Shown here in pieces: positions 1 through 10,497 of a stretch of DNA of 64,000 bases. A model generated the notes under the pieces. The model was not told the DNA's origin. It made no database searches and saw nothing but the letters and a program-made list of their open reading frames with translations. The first letter of the stretch is position 1. Every line of letters begins with the position of its first letter. Position numbers and translations under genes: made by a program. This DNA is from Haematobia irritans. Lineage: Eukaryota; Arthropoda; Insecta; Diptera; Muscidae. The stretch lies in the NCBI RefSeq assembly GCF_050003625.1, contig NC_134398.1:111452145-111516144 (forward strand). Direction: 5' to 3'.

Positions 1-1156
1 AAAATATTTCAGAATTTCTTAAAATTTGTAAAATTTACCAATATTGCGCCCATCTTGAACATCGTGTGGCACTAAAGACATTTTTTCAATTTTGAACTCC
101 AATTTTTTCCTTCAAACTAAGAAATTTTCCTTAACAAGAGAAGAAAAATAATTATTTCTAATAATTTTTTTTGAATTTGTCGAAAAATATTTATATTTTT
201 TTGTGAAATCGGCGTGACATCTGCGTTTCTAATACAGTTTAGTTAAAATTTTGTAAAATTTATCTAATTTTTCTAAAAATAACTAAAATCTTCCTTCCTA
301 GTGGGTTCACTGTTTTTCAGTGTGTAAATCGTGCAAAAACAGAACTAGTCAGGTCTTAGGTTAGGTTAGGTATAGTGGCAGCCCGATGTATCAGGCTCAC
401 TTAGAGGCCTTTTACACGATGCAATTTCTTCGTGCAAAAATTGAATGCATCTCTTGTTTGTAGGCAAACGGTGTAGAGAAGCAAACAGGGTAGAAAAAAT
501 GTCACGTTTTGCGTTCCTCTTGCAATTTTTTGACATTTCTCTTCACTGTCGTTTGTACTCTTGTTCATTTGCTTTATTTGTATTCTGCTTTCAACGTGTT
601 TAGGTGTTTTAAAAATATGAAAACTTACGTGTTGTGGTGATTCAATGATTTTTTCGTTATTATCTTTCATTTTTATTTTTGCAATTGCTTAAACAATTTT
701 TTTCACTATGTATTTTATTGTTACGAATCTAATTGAAATTTTCGTCAAAATAAAATATATAATAATACACTACTACACAATACACTACAATACTAATTGA
801 AAAATAAATATCTTATTAAACATATCAACAAATAAGAACAAAACAACAAAACTTTAAATATCTTAAACATTATTTGTAAACACTTTTGCATAGATAATTC
901 GATTTCCTTCCTGTTTGTGTCATAAAACTGCATTGAAATTAATTAATATGCGGGCAATTTGAAATTAGGAAGGTGATGGACCGCGTGTTAGCATAGACTT
1001 CCAGCAGAAGGAATTCACATAATATCCATTTTAAGCTGATAATAGGATGTAAATTAAACTGACGATGTGATGCACATTTTCATCCAGAAGTTAATGATAT
1101 GGAATAATATCAAGTTTTTAACAATTTTAATTGGTTGCACTTTGAAATCTTTCTGG
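1..1156. other. AT-rich sequence without a recognisable gene
   Basis: No convincing coding region is seen. Short open frames here have no recognisable motif and look like chance frames in AT-rich DNA. The only identifiable item is a SINE tail fragment near 353-405, listed separately. Confidence 0.7.
353..405 (-). repeat. SINE 3' tail fragment
   Basis: A short (TTAGG)n run is followed by the box 'tggcagcccgatgtatcagg' and 'ctcacttaga', the same 3' tail found in the fuller SINE copies near 7553 and 53396. No tRNA-like head remains. On its own strand the element ends in AACCT repeats. Confidence 0.7.
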
Positions 1157-1824
1157 AAACTTTTTCGGATAAGCCATTCATTTTTAGTCAGCCAGCTTCA
1201 TAATGTTTGCAAGAATGTAGCATCCAAAGATTTTAGTTTTCTGCAAAAATATTTAAATTTAGTGACTTCACTAAAATATTGATTTAATTTTTCATATTGA
1301 CTTAACAATTATTATAAACTATTTGAAACAGTTCCAGTTAATTATCCAACATTTTTTCATCGGTCAGCTTTTTAATGTTTTCAAGAACGTAGAATCCATA
1401 ATTTTAGTTTTCGGCAAAGAGATATACATTTACTGACTTCCTTAAAATTTTATTTCATTTTTTATTTTCACTTAACTATTATTATAAACTATTTGGAGCA
1501 AATTCAGTTATTTGTTTAAAATTTTCCATTTTTTTATTTCTTCCACTTGACCACGAACTTCGTTGCACAAAGAAGTATTAAAAACCACATGGTTTTTGCG
1601 TTGCATTTTTAGGGTAGTGTTTTGTCAAAGTTTTCTCATATTATCTTCAACACCTTTTCAATGATTTCGTCAACATTTTGGCAAATTGAATGTAATTCGC
1701 AACCAATTTGAAGATGTATTGAAGATGAGCTGTTTCAAGTCAAGTTGAATTTATATTGAAAATTACATTTACCCTTAAACTGAAAAGTCGTTGCATTTGA
1801 AAAACCCTCATCCTGTGTTTATTG

Positions 1825-2114
1825 GGTTGTGATAACATAGTGGTGAATTCTCTCTTATCACTGAGTGCTGCCAGATTCTATGTGAAGCTCAATGACAAGG
1901 GATCTCCTTTATATAGCCGAGTCCGAACGGCGTTCTACATTGCAGTGAAACAACTTAGAGGAGCTTTGAAATCCTCAGAAATGTCACCAGCATTACTGAG
2001 GTGGGATAATCCACCGCTGAAAAACTTTTTGGTGTTTGGTTGAAACTGGGTTTGAACACACGACGCTGTGTATGCAAGGCGGGCATGCTAACTATTGCAC
2101 CATGGTGGCTCCCA
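1825..2114 (-). repeat. tRNA-derived SINE
   Basis: Read on the minus strand, the head from 2114 downward is tRNA-like: an A-box-like 'TGCAATAGTTAGC' and a B-box-like 'GTGTTCAAACCC'. A body of about 200 bases follows, also present near 7630 and 53500. The 3' tail is incomplete in this copy. The head abuts the tail of the LINE fragment at 2117. Confidence 0.8.
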
Positions 2115-2182
2115 AAGGTTAGGTTAAAGTGGCAGCCCGATTAAGTTTCAGGCTCACTTAGACTATTCAGTCCATTGTGATA

Positions 2183-3483
2183 AAGGGTGATACGGTCAAA
2201 ATTTGGTCAATATAAACTTGACGTATTTCTTTCAATTTTGCATTTAAAAACACCCTGAACACCCCTCATTTTGAAGGTGTGTGTGTGTAGAATGTTGCTC
2301 CTATTTTGATTTTGGAATTCACTGTTCAGTTGTCAAAATGCCGTCCAAGCAAGAAGAGCAGCGTATCAAAATTTTGTTCGCGCATCGCGAAAATCCGAGC
2401 TACTCGCACGCAAAGCTGGCAAAATCGCTAAAAGTTGCCAAATCAACCGTTACAAATGTAATTAAGGTGTTGGGGAACGTTTGTCCACAGGCAGGAGGTC
2501 TGGATCGGGGGGAAATCGAAAACCGGAAGCCGCTGAGACGACAAAGAGAGTTGCCGGTAGTTTCAAGCGAAACCCTAACCTCTCTCTTCGAGATGCCGCA
2601 AATAAGCTGGGTGTATCGTCTACAACCGTGCATCGAGCCAAAAAACGAGCCGTACTATCGACTTACAAGAAGGTAGTGACTCCAAATCGCGATGATAAAC
2701 AAAATACGACGGCCAAAGCGCGATCCCGGAGGCTGTATACGACGATGCTGACGAAGTTTGACTGCGTGGTAATGGACGACGAAACCTACGTCAAAGCCGA
2801 CTACAAGCAGCTTCCGGGACAGGAGTTTTATACGGCAAAAGGAAGGGGAAAGGTAGTAGATATTTTCAAGCACATAAAACTGTCAAAGTTCGCAAAGAAA
2901 TATCTGGTTTGGCAAGCCATCTGTACCTGTGGCTTGAAAAGCAGAATTTTCATAGCATCCGGGACTGTCAACCAAGAAATTTACGTGAAAGAGTGTTTGA
3001 ATAAACGTCTGCTGCCTTTCCTAAAGAAACACGGTTGTTCCGTACTGTTTTGGCCGGATTTGGCATCTTGCCATTACGGTAAAAAGGCCATGGAGTGGTA
3101 CGCCGCCAACAACGTGCAGGTGGTTCCCAAGGACAAGAACCCTCCCAACACGCCAGAGCTCCGCCCAATTGAGAAATACTGGGCTATTGTCAAGCGGAAC
3201 CTAAAGAAGACCAAAAAAACTGCTGAGGACGAGCAGCAGTTCAAGGCAAACTGGCTTTCTGCGGCGAAGAAGGTGGACAAGGTGGCTGTACAAAATCTGA
3301 TGGCAGGTGTCAAGCGTGAATCCCGGCAATTCGGATTTGGAAAAGCGAAAGCCTAACTGAATATTTTTCCTGAATTTTATACTAATTGAACTTCAAAAAG
3401 AAATTTAATTTGATTTTTTAAATAAACGATTTCACCGATTTACACGCGTTTTCCCTTGACCAAATTTTGGCCGTATCACCCTT
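2183..3483 (+). mobile_element. ITmD37E-type mariner, 1301 bp
   Basis: Terminal inverted repeats begin AAGGGTGATACGG at the left and end CCGTATCACCCTT at the right, about 27 bp with one mismatch. TA dinucleotides flank at 2181-2182 and 3484-3485. The element carries one transposase frame with a DD37E signature. It inserted into a LINE 3' end. A single-base frame break means this copy is unlikely to be autonomous. Confidence 0.9.
2338..3356 (+). pseudogene. DD37E mariner transposase, one frameshift
   Basis: The transposase would cut and paste its element at TA sites. The start ATG at 2338 opens an N-terminal helix-turn-helix region (MPSKQEEQRIKILF..., then a second HTH with VSSTTVHRAKKR). The frame changes near 2471, where one base appears to be missing, and coding continues to the stop at 3354-3356. 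The catalytic residues are visible: D in VVMDDETYV, D in LFWPDLASCH, and E in LRPIEKYW, with 37 residues between the last two. That spacing is the mark of the ITmD37E group known from mosquitoes and other Diptera. No ATG start exists for the downstream frame, so translation as found would stop early. Confidence 0.88.
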
Positions 3484-3892
3484 TACCACATTAACTAAAA
3501 GTACCTATTAGATATGGGCACTTCTAGTTTTAACCACTGAACCTTTTCTATTATTTTCTTTTGTTGAACCAACCAGATTGTTCCAAAAACATTAACAGAC
3601 TGCTTAAATTAACGTTTTCCAGGTCCGCCAGTAATCTAAAGCTATAATAAAGCTAAAATTTGCTTACGCCTTACACAAAATGCAGGACACTCACACAAGA
3701 GGAGTTTAATTGATTCCTTTTCCTCCGCATCTTGACAGCTCATACAATAGTCATTATACTTCGCACCAATAGTTTTTGCAAGGTCAGGTCTTGCAAACAA
3801 CGCAAAATTTTCACGGTTAAGTGCATCTCCGTAAGTGATATAAAAACTAACCTAACCTTAGGTTAGGTTAGGTTAGGTTCAGGGATCCGGAG

Positions 3893-3985
3893 CGGTCCAT
3901 TTTTTTCGCTCCGCTCCGCTCCGGAGAAAAAAAAATCGCTCCGCTCCGAGAAAAAAAAAATCGCTCCGCTCCGCTCCTCTTCGAG
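3893..3985. repeat. CTCCG-rich simple sequence
   Basis: Repeats of 'gctccgctccg' alternate with A-runs, copied again at 6208-6305 in the second duplication unit, where one extra ctccg is present. No coding sense is seen. Confidence 0.8.
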
Positions 3986-4268
3986 AAAAATCGGGCGGTA
4001 CATATATATGGGAGCTATAGCTAAATCTGGGAAAATCGGGCGATACATATATATGAGAGCTATATCTAAATCTGAACCGATTTGGATGAAATTTTGCAGA
4101 CTTGAAGGGCGATGAAAAAGATTACCTTTTGCCAAATTTGGCGACGATCCGTTTGAAAAAAAGCACAGCGTGAACCCATTTGTCGAAATCGGGCGATACA
4201 TATATATGGGAGCTATATCTAAATTTGATCCGATTTCTTCCAAATTCAATAGCGTTCGTCGTTGTGCC
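3986..4268 (-). repeat. Dispersed dipteran repeat, partial
   Basis: Contains the recurrent boxes 'catatatatgggagctatat' and 'ctaaatctgaaccgattt' also seen at 6305-6830 and, in reverse, at 39078-39770. It is cut by the tandem duplication junction. Confidence 0.7.
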
Positions 4269-4873
4269 CAAAAAACTTTTCGGATAAGCCATTCATTTTT
4301 AGTCAGCCAGCTTCATAATGTTTACAAGAATGTAGCATCCAAAGATTTTAGTTTTCTGCAAAAATATTTAAATTTAGTGACTTCACTAAAATATTGATTT
4401 AATTTTTCATATTGACTTACCAATTATTATAAACTATTTGAAACAGTTCCAGTTAATTATCCAACATTTTTTCATCGGTCAGCTTTTTAATGTTTTCAAG
4501 AACGTAGAATCCATAATTTTAGTTTTCGGCAAAGAGATATACATTTACTGACTTCCTTAAAATTTTATTTCATTTTTTATTTTCACTTAACTATTATTAT
4601 AAACTATTTGGAGCAAATTCAGTTATTTGTCTAAAATTTTCCATTTTTTTATTTCTTCCACTTGACCACGAACTTCGTTGCACAAAGAAGTATTAAAAAC
4701 CACATGGTTTTTGCGTTGCATTTTTAGGGTAGTGTTTTGTCAAAGTTTTCTCATATTATCTTCAACACCTTTTCAATGATTTCGTCAACATTTTGGCAAA
4801 TTGAATGTAATTCGCAACCAATTTGAAGATGTATTGAAGATGAGCTGTTTCAAGTCAAGTTGAATTTATATTG

Positions 4874-5796
4874 TTTCAAGCGAAACCCTAACCTCTCTCT
4901 TCGAGATGCCGCAAATAAGCTGGGTGTATCGTCTACAACCGTGCATCGAGCCAAAAAACGAGCCGTACTATCGACTTACAAGAAGGTAGTGACTCCAAAT
5001 CGCGATGATAAACAAAATACGACGGCCAAAGCGCGATCCCGGAGGCTGTACACGACGATGCTGACGAAGTTTGACTGCGTGGTAATGGACGACGAAACCT
5101 ACGTCAAAGCCGACTACAAGCAGCTTCCGGGACAGGAGTTTTATACGGCAAAAGGAAGGGGAAAGGTAGTAGATATTTTCAAGCACATAAAACTGTCAAA
5201 GTTCGCAAAGAAATATCTGGTTTGGCAAGCCATCTGTACCTGTGGCTTGAAAAGCAGAATTTTCATAGCATCCGGGACTGTCAACCAAGAAATTTACGTG
5301 AAAGAGTGTTTGAATAAACGTCTGCTGCCTTTCCTAAAGAAACACGGTTGTTCCGTACTGTTTTGGCCGGATTTGGCATCTTGCCATTACGGTAAAAAGG
5401 CCATGGAGTGGTACGCCGCCAACAACGTGCAGGTGGTTCCCAAGGACAAGAACCCTCCCAACACGCCAGAGCTCCGCCCAATTGAGAAATACTGGGCTAT
5501 TGTCAAGCGGAACCTAAAGAAGACCAAAAAAACTGCTGAGGACGAGCAGCAGTTCAAGGCAAACTGGCTTTCTGCGGCGAAGAAGGTGGACAAGGTGGCT
5601 GTACAAAATCTGATGGCAGGTGTCAAGCGTGAATCCCGGCAATTCGGATTTGGAAAAGCGAAAGCCTAACTGAATATTTTTCCTGAATTTTATACTAATT
5701 GAACTTCAAAAAGAAATTTAATTTGATTTTTTAAATAAACGATTTCACCGATTTACACGCGTTTTCCCTTGACCAAATTTTGGCCGTATCACCCTT
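4874..5796 (+). mobile_element. 5'-truncated ITmD37E mariner (duplication copy)
   Basis: Identical in layout to 2561-3483. It retains the second HTH, all three catalytic residues and the right terminal repeat, but lacks the left terminal repeat and the N-terminal helix-turn-helix. An open frame of 269 codons runs to 5669 and starts within unrelated upstream sequence at about 4860. Without a left end it cannot transpose itself. Whether the frame is expressed is unknown. Confidence 0.85.
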
Positions 5797-6162
5797 TACC
5801 ACATTAACTAAAAGTACCTATTAGATATGGGCACTTCTAGTTTTAACCACTGAACCTTTTCTATTATTTTCTTTTGTTGAACCAACCAGATTGTTCCAAA
5901 AACATTAACAGACTGCTTAAATTAACGTTTTCCAGGTCCGCCAGTAATCTAAAGCTATAATAAAGCTAAAATTTGCTTACGCCTTACACAAAATGCAGGA
6001 CACTCACACAAGAGGAGTTTAATTGATTCCTTTTCCTCCGCATCTTGACAGCTCATACAATAGTCATTATACTTCGCACCAATAGTTTTTGCAAGGTCAG
6101 GTCTTGCAAACAACGCAAAATTTTCACGGTTAAGTGCATCTCCGTAAGTGATATAAAAACTA
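5797..6162 (-). mobile_element. LINE 3' coding-end fragment (duplication copy)
   Basis: Matches 3484-3848 almost base for base. It ends in the head-to-head motif 'ctaacctaaccttaggttagg' that joins two opposed pentanucleotide tails. Confidence 0.75.
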
Positions 6163-6304
6163 ACCTAACCTTAGGTTAGGTTAGGTTAGGTTCAGGGATC
6201 CGGAGCGGTCCATTTTTTCGCTCCGCTCCGCTCCGCTCCGGAGAAAAAAAAATCGCTCCGCTCCGAGAAAAAAAAAATCGCTCCGCTCCGCTCCTCTTCG
6301 AGAA

Positions 6305-6830
6305 AAATCGGGCGGTACATATATATGGGAGCTATAGCTAAATCTGGGAAAATCGGGCGATACATATATATGAGAGCTATATCTAAATCTGAACCGATTT
6401 GGATGAAATTTTGCAGACTTGAAGGGCGATGAAAAAGATTACCTTTTGCCAAATTTGGCGACGATCCGTTTGAAAAAAAGCACAGCGTGAACCCATTTGT
6501 CGAAATCGGGCGATACATATATATGGGAGCTATATCTAAATTTGATCCGATTTCTTCCAAATTCAATAGCGTTCGTCGTTGTGCCCAAAAACTCCCTGTA
6601 CCAAATTTCATCAAAATCGGTTAATAATTGCCACCGGAATCCTGTGAACAACAAATACATGGACAGACGGACGGACGGACGGACACCAAGCGCTAGATCG
6701 ACTCAGGAGGTGATTCTGAGTCGATCAGTATATATTTTAGGGGTCTAAAATCAATATTTCTGGTAGTCACATTTTTTGGCAGATCAAACTTATTATACCC
6801 TAACCACTATGTGGTTTAGGGCATAATGAC
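6305..6830 (-). repeat. Dispersed dipteran repeat with hairpin end
   Basis: Boxes of 'catatatatgggagctatat' are followed by a GGAC microsatellite (6661-6683), the pair 'gatcgactca'/'tgagtcgatc', and a hairpin terminus 'ttattatacccta...tttagggcataatg' at 6790-6828. The same elements occur in reverse order at 39078-39770. The family has no visible coding capacity. Confidence 0.75.
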
Positions 6831-6837
6831 TTTAAAA

Positions 6838-7205
6838 CAATGTGTTGAAACATTTTATTAATTTTGAAGATTTTTTCAGAAATATTAAATCCATTTTGAC
6901 TTCATTAAAACGAAATTTTCATTCATGTTAGGATACACATTTTTATGTAGAATCACTTAGCTATAAGGACAAACAGACTTCATTGAAAAGTTTAGAGACT
7001 TTTAGACAAGGAAAAAACTTTATATCAGAGAAATACGTCTTCTATTCTAAGCAAAATTCGTATTCGTATTTTAAGCATGTGAAATATTTGGCCTCCCGAC
7101 AATATTCTTTGCGGTGCACCATCTACTATTTAATATGCGATAGAAACCAAATTTATGAAAATGGACCAAAATGGACCAAATTCTGTTTGGTCCGACCATC
7201 GGACC
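6838..7205 (+). repeat. Unnamed dispersed repeat (here called R3), copy 1
   Basis: Related to 34060-34450 and 50500-50857 through boxes such as 'ggaaaaaactttatat.agagaaat', 'tattttaag.a..tgaaat.tttggcc' and 'gacaatatt'. It has no recognisable coding content, and its ends are not defined. Confidence 0.55.
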
Positions 7206-7282
7206 AAATTTAAAAATTAGAAATCTTTTGGGTCCAACATAATTGATAAAGATACAAATGCTGGTGATCTGTACAATGCTCT

Positions 7283-8093
7283 CAGTGTTGCCAGGTTGGG
7301 GGTTTTCCCCCCAAATTTAGGGGTTTTTTACACGTTTAGGGGGATTTTTAGGGGTAACATTTATTTGGGGGTAAAACAAATATCCTAGATCTTATAAAGT
7401 GGAGCAATTCTCAATAAAATTTGGAACAATTCTGGCATGAATTTTGAGAAAAAAAATAAGGGAAGTCAACCCAAGCAAGTATGCAATGACATTCTTGTTT
7501 AAACGCATCTGTTGAAGGGGCATTTTTAATATTTGATACTAGTAAAAAAAAGGTTAGGTGGCAGCCCGATGTATCAGGCTCACATAGACTCACTTAGGGA
7601 CCTCCTTAGACTCTCTTAGGGACCTCCTTTTTATAGCCGAGTCCGAACGGCGTTTCACATTACAGTGCAACCACTTAAAGAAGCTTTGAAACCCTCAGAA
7701 ATGTCACCAGCATTACTGAGGTGGGATAATCCATCGCTGAAAAAATTTTTGGTGTTCGGTCGAAGCAGGAATCGAACCCGAATTTGTGACAAGTGGTGTA
7801 ATGATTTTATCTAATGATTTTTATTTACTTCGAAAGAAAATTTTTAGCATAAAAAACGTATTCTTTCTAAAATTTTGTTCCTTAGAAAAAAATCTTCTTT
7901 CAGTTTATATATTTGTGTTAAATTTAATTTTTAAAGTGTATCACTACAGGAATTTTTAACGAAATTTTGGGTCTCTTTTTGTACTATTTACATACTTAAC
8001 ATTTTTGGGGGTTTTTGAAAAAAGTCTAGACCAATTTAGGGTTTTTTTTCTCAAGATTTGGGGGGAAGAATCAAAAAATACGTGGCAACACTG
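7283..8093. mobile_element. Non-autonomous hAT element, 811 bp
   Basis: Ends are CAGTGTTGCCA and TGGCAACACTG, with an exact 8-base duplication 'aatgctct' at 7275-7282 and 8094-8101, as expected of the hAT superfamily. The interior holds G/T-rich 'aggggtttt' repeats and a SINE. No transposase frame is present. The target is LINE coding sequence, and removal of the element restores the LINE frame. Confidence 0.92.
7553..7790 (-). repeat. tRNA-derived SINE with internal deletion
   Basis: The tail 'ggttaggtggcagcccgatg' lies at the left. The body box 'tatagccgagtccgaacggc' and the B-box region, read on the minus strand as 'GGGTTCGATTCCTGC', lie at the right. Two short 'agggacctcctt' repeats mark an internal rearrangement. 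The tRNA-like 5' end is incomplete. The SINE lies inside the hAT element. Confidence 0.8.
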
Positions 8094-8692
8094 AATGCTC
8101 TTAAAAATTTTTTTTCCGATATTTACTCAAAGCAATAGTAACAACATACGATACAAAGAAACCCAGAAACTCAAATCCATGGATCAACCAGGATCGTATA
8201 CATAAATGAAAAATTCGAGATAAGCTTTATAGAAATGGAGGAATAACAAAAAAAATAAAAGTTATGAATCCGATTATAAGAAATTCAGCAACAAATTAAA
8301 TAAAATTCTAATAAATGCCAAAAATGACTATTACTATAATGAATTTATAAAACACAGGAAAGATATGAGAGCTACACGCAAAAAAATAATTCTTTCCTCC
8401 CAAACGAAATTTTAGACAAACAAAGTTCGTTTCTCATTTGCTTTTCGTTGAAAGGAAGTGTATTTGGAAGAAAAGTATATACTTTTTGTGATAAACGTTT
8501 ATTCTTTTCCAGGATGTAAAAAAATTTCATAAAGACTACCTCAAAAAAAATTTTTTTCTAGCTAATTGCATTTTCCCTCACATCTTTCTCACTTCCACGA
8601 AGTTTTTTAGATATTAGCACCTTTTCCTGTAATACAAACAATGTAGAAGAAATTATACGATTTTATAAATTTTAAAATTTTTTTTTACCTTT

Positions 8693-8766
8693 CGCCTGGA
8701 CGGAGAATCGAACCGCGGACCATGCAATTTGTAAGCCAACACACTATCCACTGAGCTATGTAGCCG
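8693..8766 (-). other. tRNA-like module (divergent pair, left)
   Basis: On the minus strand the sequence reads 'ctacatagctcagtggatag' (A-box-like) and later 'GCGGTTCGATTCTCC' (B-box), with a tRNA-like spacing of about 72 bases. Only weak T-runs follow. It is probably a pol III promoter relic rather than a working tRNA, because it recurs inside MITE copies. Confidence 0.6.
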
Positions 8767-8877
8767 TTATTGTCATCAATAGACAATTACCCATATAAGT
8801 TATATTTGTATAGCATAGCTTGCGGCGCCCACGAGCCGATTAAACAAAGTTTATTTAACAGAAAAATACATTTAGTT

Positions 8878-8969
8878 GGGCACCGTGGAGCAGTGGTTGC
8901 TACGTCCGACTTGCATGCCAAGGGTCGTGGGTTCGATCCCTGCTTCGACCAAAGTTTTTTTTTTTTTTT
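8878..8969 (+). other. tRNA-like module with T-run (divergent pair, right)
   Basis: 'accgtggagcagtggttgc' is A-box-like and 'gtgggttcgatccctgc' B-box-like. A T-run at 8955-8969 follows at once and could end a pol III transcript of about 80 bases. The module is homologous to the head of the local SINE family (shared 'gggttcgat.cctgcttcgac'). Confidence 0.65.
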
Positions 8970-9927
8970 ACATATGTTCCAGATATGGTCGGAAGATTCC
9001 GAAAAAATGTTCAACATTACATTCTACTATATTAAATTTTTACTATGAACTGTAAAATGTGTCTTATTAAAGACCTAAAGTCAGAAAAGAACAGTATGTG
9101 ATATAAACGAAATGCACTGTGTTGTTGGTTCAAAAATAACTTTTTTATTGAAAAAATAAAAATTTTGTAACAAACGAATTTTTTTGGTGATAACAGTGTA
9201 TACTTTTCGAAGCAATTCAAAAAACTCTAACAAAAGAAAAACGTTTTCGGTACACGTTTTCCAAACGTTTTTTTTTCTTTGCGTGTACTTGGAAAATAAT
9301 AAATGAGATAATGGGCAACAGACAAATGGTATAGATGAAATGATAATAAAAAACTTTAGAAGTAATAGCATTAAAGATATTTCTAATAATTTTGCGCGTT
9401 CTTTTAAAGAAATTCTAAGTAATTTAATACACGATTGCAACCACAAAACAACCAATAACATTCCATTAGGTATTTGTAATACCCTGTATTTATCTGAAGC
9501 AGATGAAATGGAAATATTCAATATTCTAAACACATTAAATACAAAAAAGAGTGCAGGAATTGATCATATGCGTCCGCAAGATATCAGAAATAATGCAGCA
9601 TTACTACACGCAAAGAAAAAAAACGTTTGGAAAACGTGTACCGAAAACGTTTTTCTTTTGTTAGAGTTTTTTGAATTGCTCCGAAAATTTTAAACTTTTA
9701 TCATCAAAAAAAATCGTTTGTTACAAAATTTTTATTTTTTCAATAAAAAAGGTATTTTTGAAACAACAACACAGTCCATTTCGTTTATATCAAACACTGT
9801 TCTTTTCTGACTTTAGGTCTTTAATAAGACAGATTTTACAGTTCAAAATTTAATATACTACAATGTAATGTTGAACATTCTTTCGGAATCTTCCGAACAT
9901 ATCTGGAATATATGTAAAAAAAAACTT

Positions 9928-9999
9928 TGGTCGAAGCAGGGATCGAACCCACGACCCTTGGCATGCAAGTCGGACGTAGCAACCACTGCTCCACGGTGT
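9928..9999 (-). other. tRNA-like module in MITE copy B (left)
   Basis: Minus-strand counterpart of the module at 8878-8950, with 'GTGGGTTCGATCCCTGC' as B-box. The run following it on the minus strand is 'gttttttttt', again a possible pol III stop. Confidence 0.6.
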
Positions 10000-10114
10000 C
10001 AAACTAAATGTTTCTTTGTGTTAAATAAACTTTGTTTATTAGGTTCGTGGGCGCCGCAAGCTATGCTATATAAATATAACTTATATGGATATTTATCTAT
10101 TGATGACCATAACA

Positions 10115-10187
10115 GGTACATAGCTCAGTGGTTAGTGTGTTGGCTTACAAAGTGCATGGTCCGCGGTTCGATTCTCCGTCCAGGCGA
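10115..10187 (+). other. tRNA-like module in MITE copy B (right)
   Basis: 'gtacatagctcagtggttag' and 'gcggttcgattctccg' form A- and B-box-like elements. It is the counterpart of 8693-8766. Confidence 0.6.
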
Positions 10188-10497
10188 AAGGTAAAAAAAT
10201 TTAAAAAAATTATAAAATCGTATAATTTCTTCTACATTGTTGGTATTACAGGAAAAGATGTTAGGAACTAATAAACCTCGTGGATGTGAGAAAGATGTGA
10301 GGGAAAATGCAATTAGCAAGAAAACAATGTTTTTAAAGTTTGCCTTTATGAAATTGTTTTTACATCCTGGAAAAGAATAAACGTTTATCACAAAAAGTAT
10401 ATACTTTTCTTCCAAATACACTTCCTTACAGCGAAAAGCAAATGAGAAACGAACTTTGTTTGTCTAAAATTTCGTTTAAGAGGAAAGAATTATTTTT

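Larger units (their letters stand above)
2117..3848 (-). mobile_element. LINE 3' fragment interrupted by a mariner
   Basis: Positions 2117-2180 and 3486-3848 together match the 3' end of the LINE at 17264-19253, with the same order of boxes: TTAGG tail, 'gtggcagcccgatt', 'actattcagtccattgtga', 'ccacatt..actaaaagtacct'. The ITmD37E mariner sits at a TA between 'tgtga' and 'ccacatt'. At 17.3 kb the uninterrupted site reads 'tgtgataccacattt'. Only the C-terminal coding end and 3' UTR of the LINE are represented. Confidence 0.8.
1157..4271. repeat. Tandem segmental duplication, copy 1 (about 3.1 kb)
   Basis: The sequence from about 1157 recurs from about 4272 at a constant offset of 3115 bases, and from 2561 onward it recurs at an offset of 2313. 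The unit contains AT-rich DNA, a SINE, a mariner inside a LINE 3' fragment, a CTCCG-rich stretch and part of a dispersed repeat. The two copies differ at only a few scattered bases plus one 802-base deletion in copy 2. The junction near 4270-4277 has a short A-rich microhomology. Confidence 0.88.
4272..6592. repeat. Tandem segmental duplication, copy 2 with 802-base deletion
   Basis: Second copy of the unit starting at 1157. The equivalent of 1759-2560 is absent: '...ttatattg' at 4866-4873 runs straight into 'tttcaagcga' at 4874. This removes the SINE, the LINE tail and the 5' third of the mariner. After 6592 the sequence continues into the dispersed repeat that is cut off at the end of copy 1, so copy 2 holds the original right boundary. 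Confidence 0.88.
8375..9285 (+). mobile_element. TA-flanked MITE with two tRNA-like modules, copy A
   Basis: Ends are CACGCAAAAAAATAA... and ...TTTCTTTGCGTG, flanked by TA at 8373-8374 and 9286-9287, 911 bp long. The interior carries two tRNA-like modules pointing away from each other, at 8693-8766 (minus) and 8878-8950 (plus). No protein-coding sequence is recognised. Excision with one TA restores the LINE reading sense 'gagc-TA-cttgg'. The superfamily of the partner transposase is unknown; TA duplication fits Tc1/mariner-like enzymes. Confidence 0.85.

Noticed and set aside
356..372. Telomeric TTAGG array
   Set aside because: Runs are only 3-4 units and always adjoin SINE or LINE tails.
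3863..4249. ORF of 128 codons across the CTCCG repeat (minus strand)
   Set aside because: Translation of simple sequence and a dispersed repeat; no homology seen.
8693..10187. Functional tRNA genes
   Set aside because: The A/B boxes are present, but the acceptor stems do not pair convincingly and the modules recur inside mobile elements, so they are tRNA-derived promoters.
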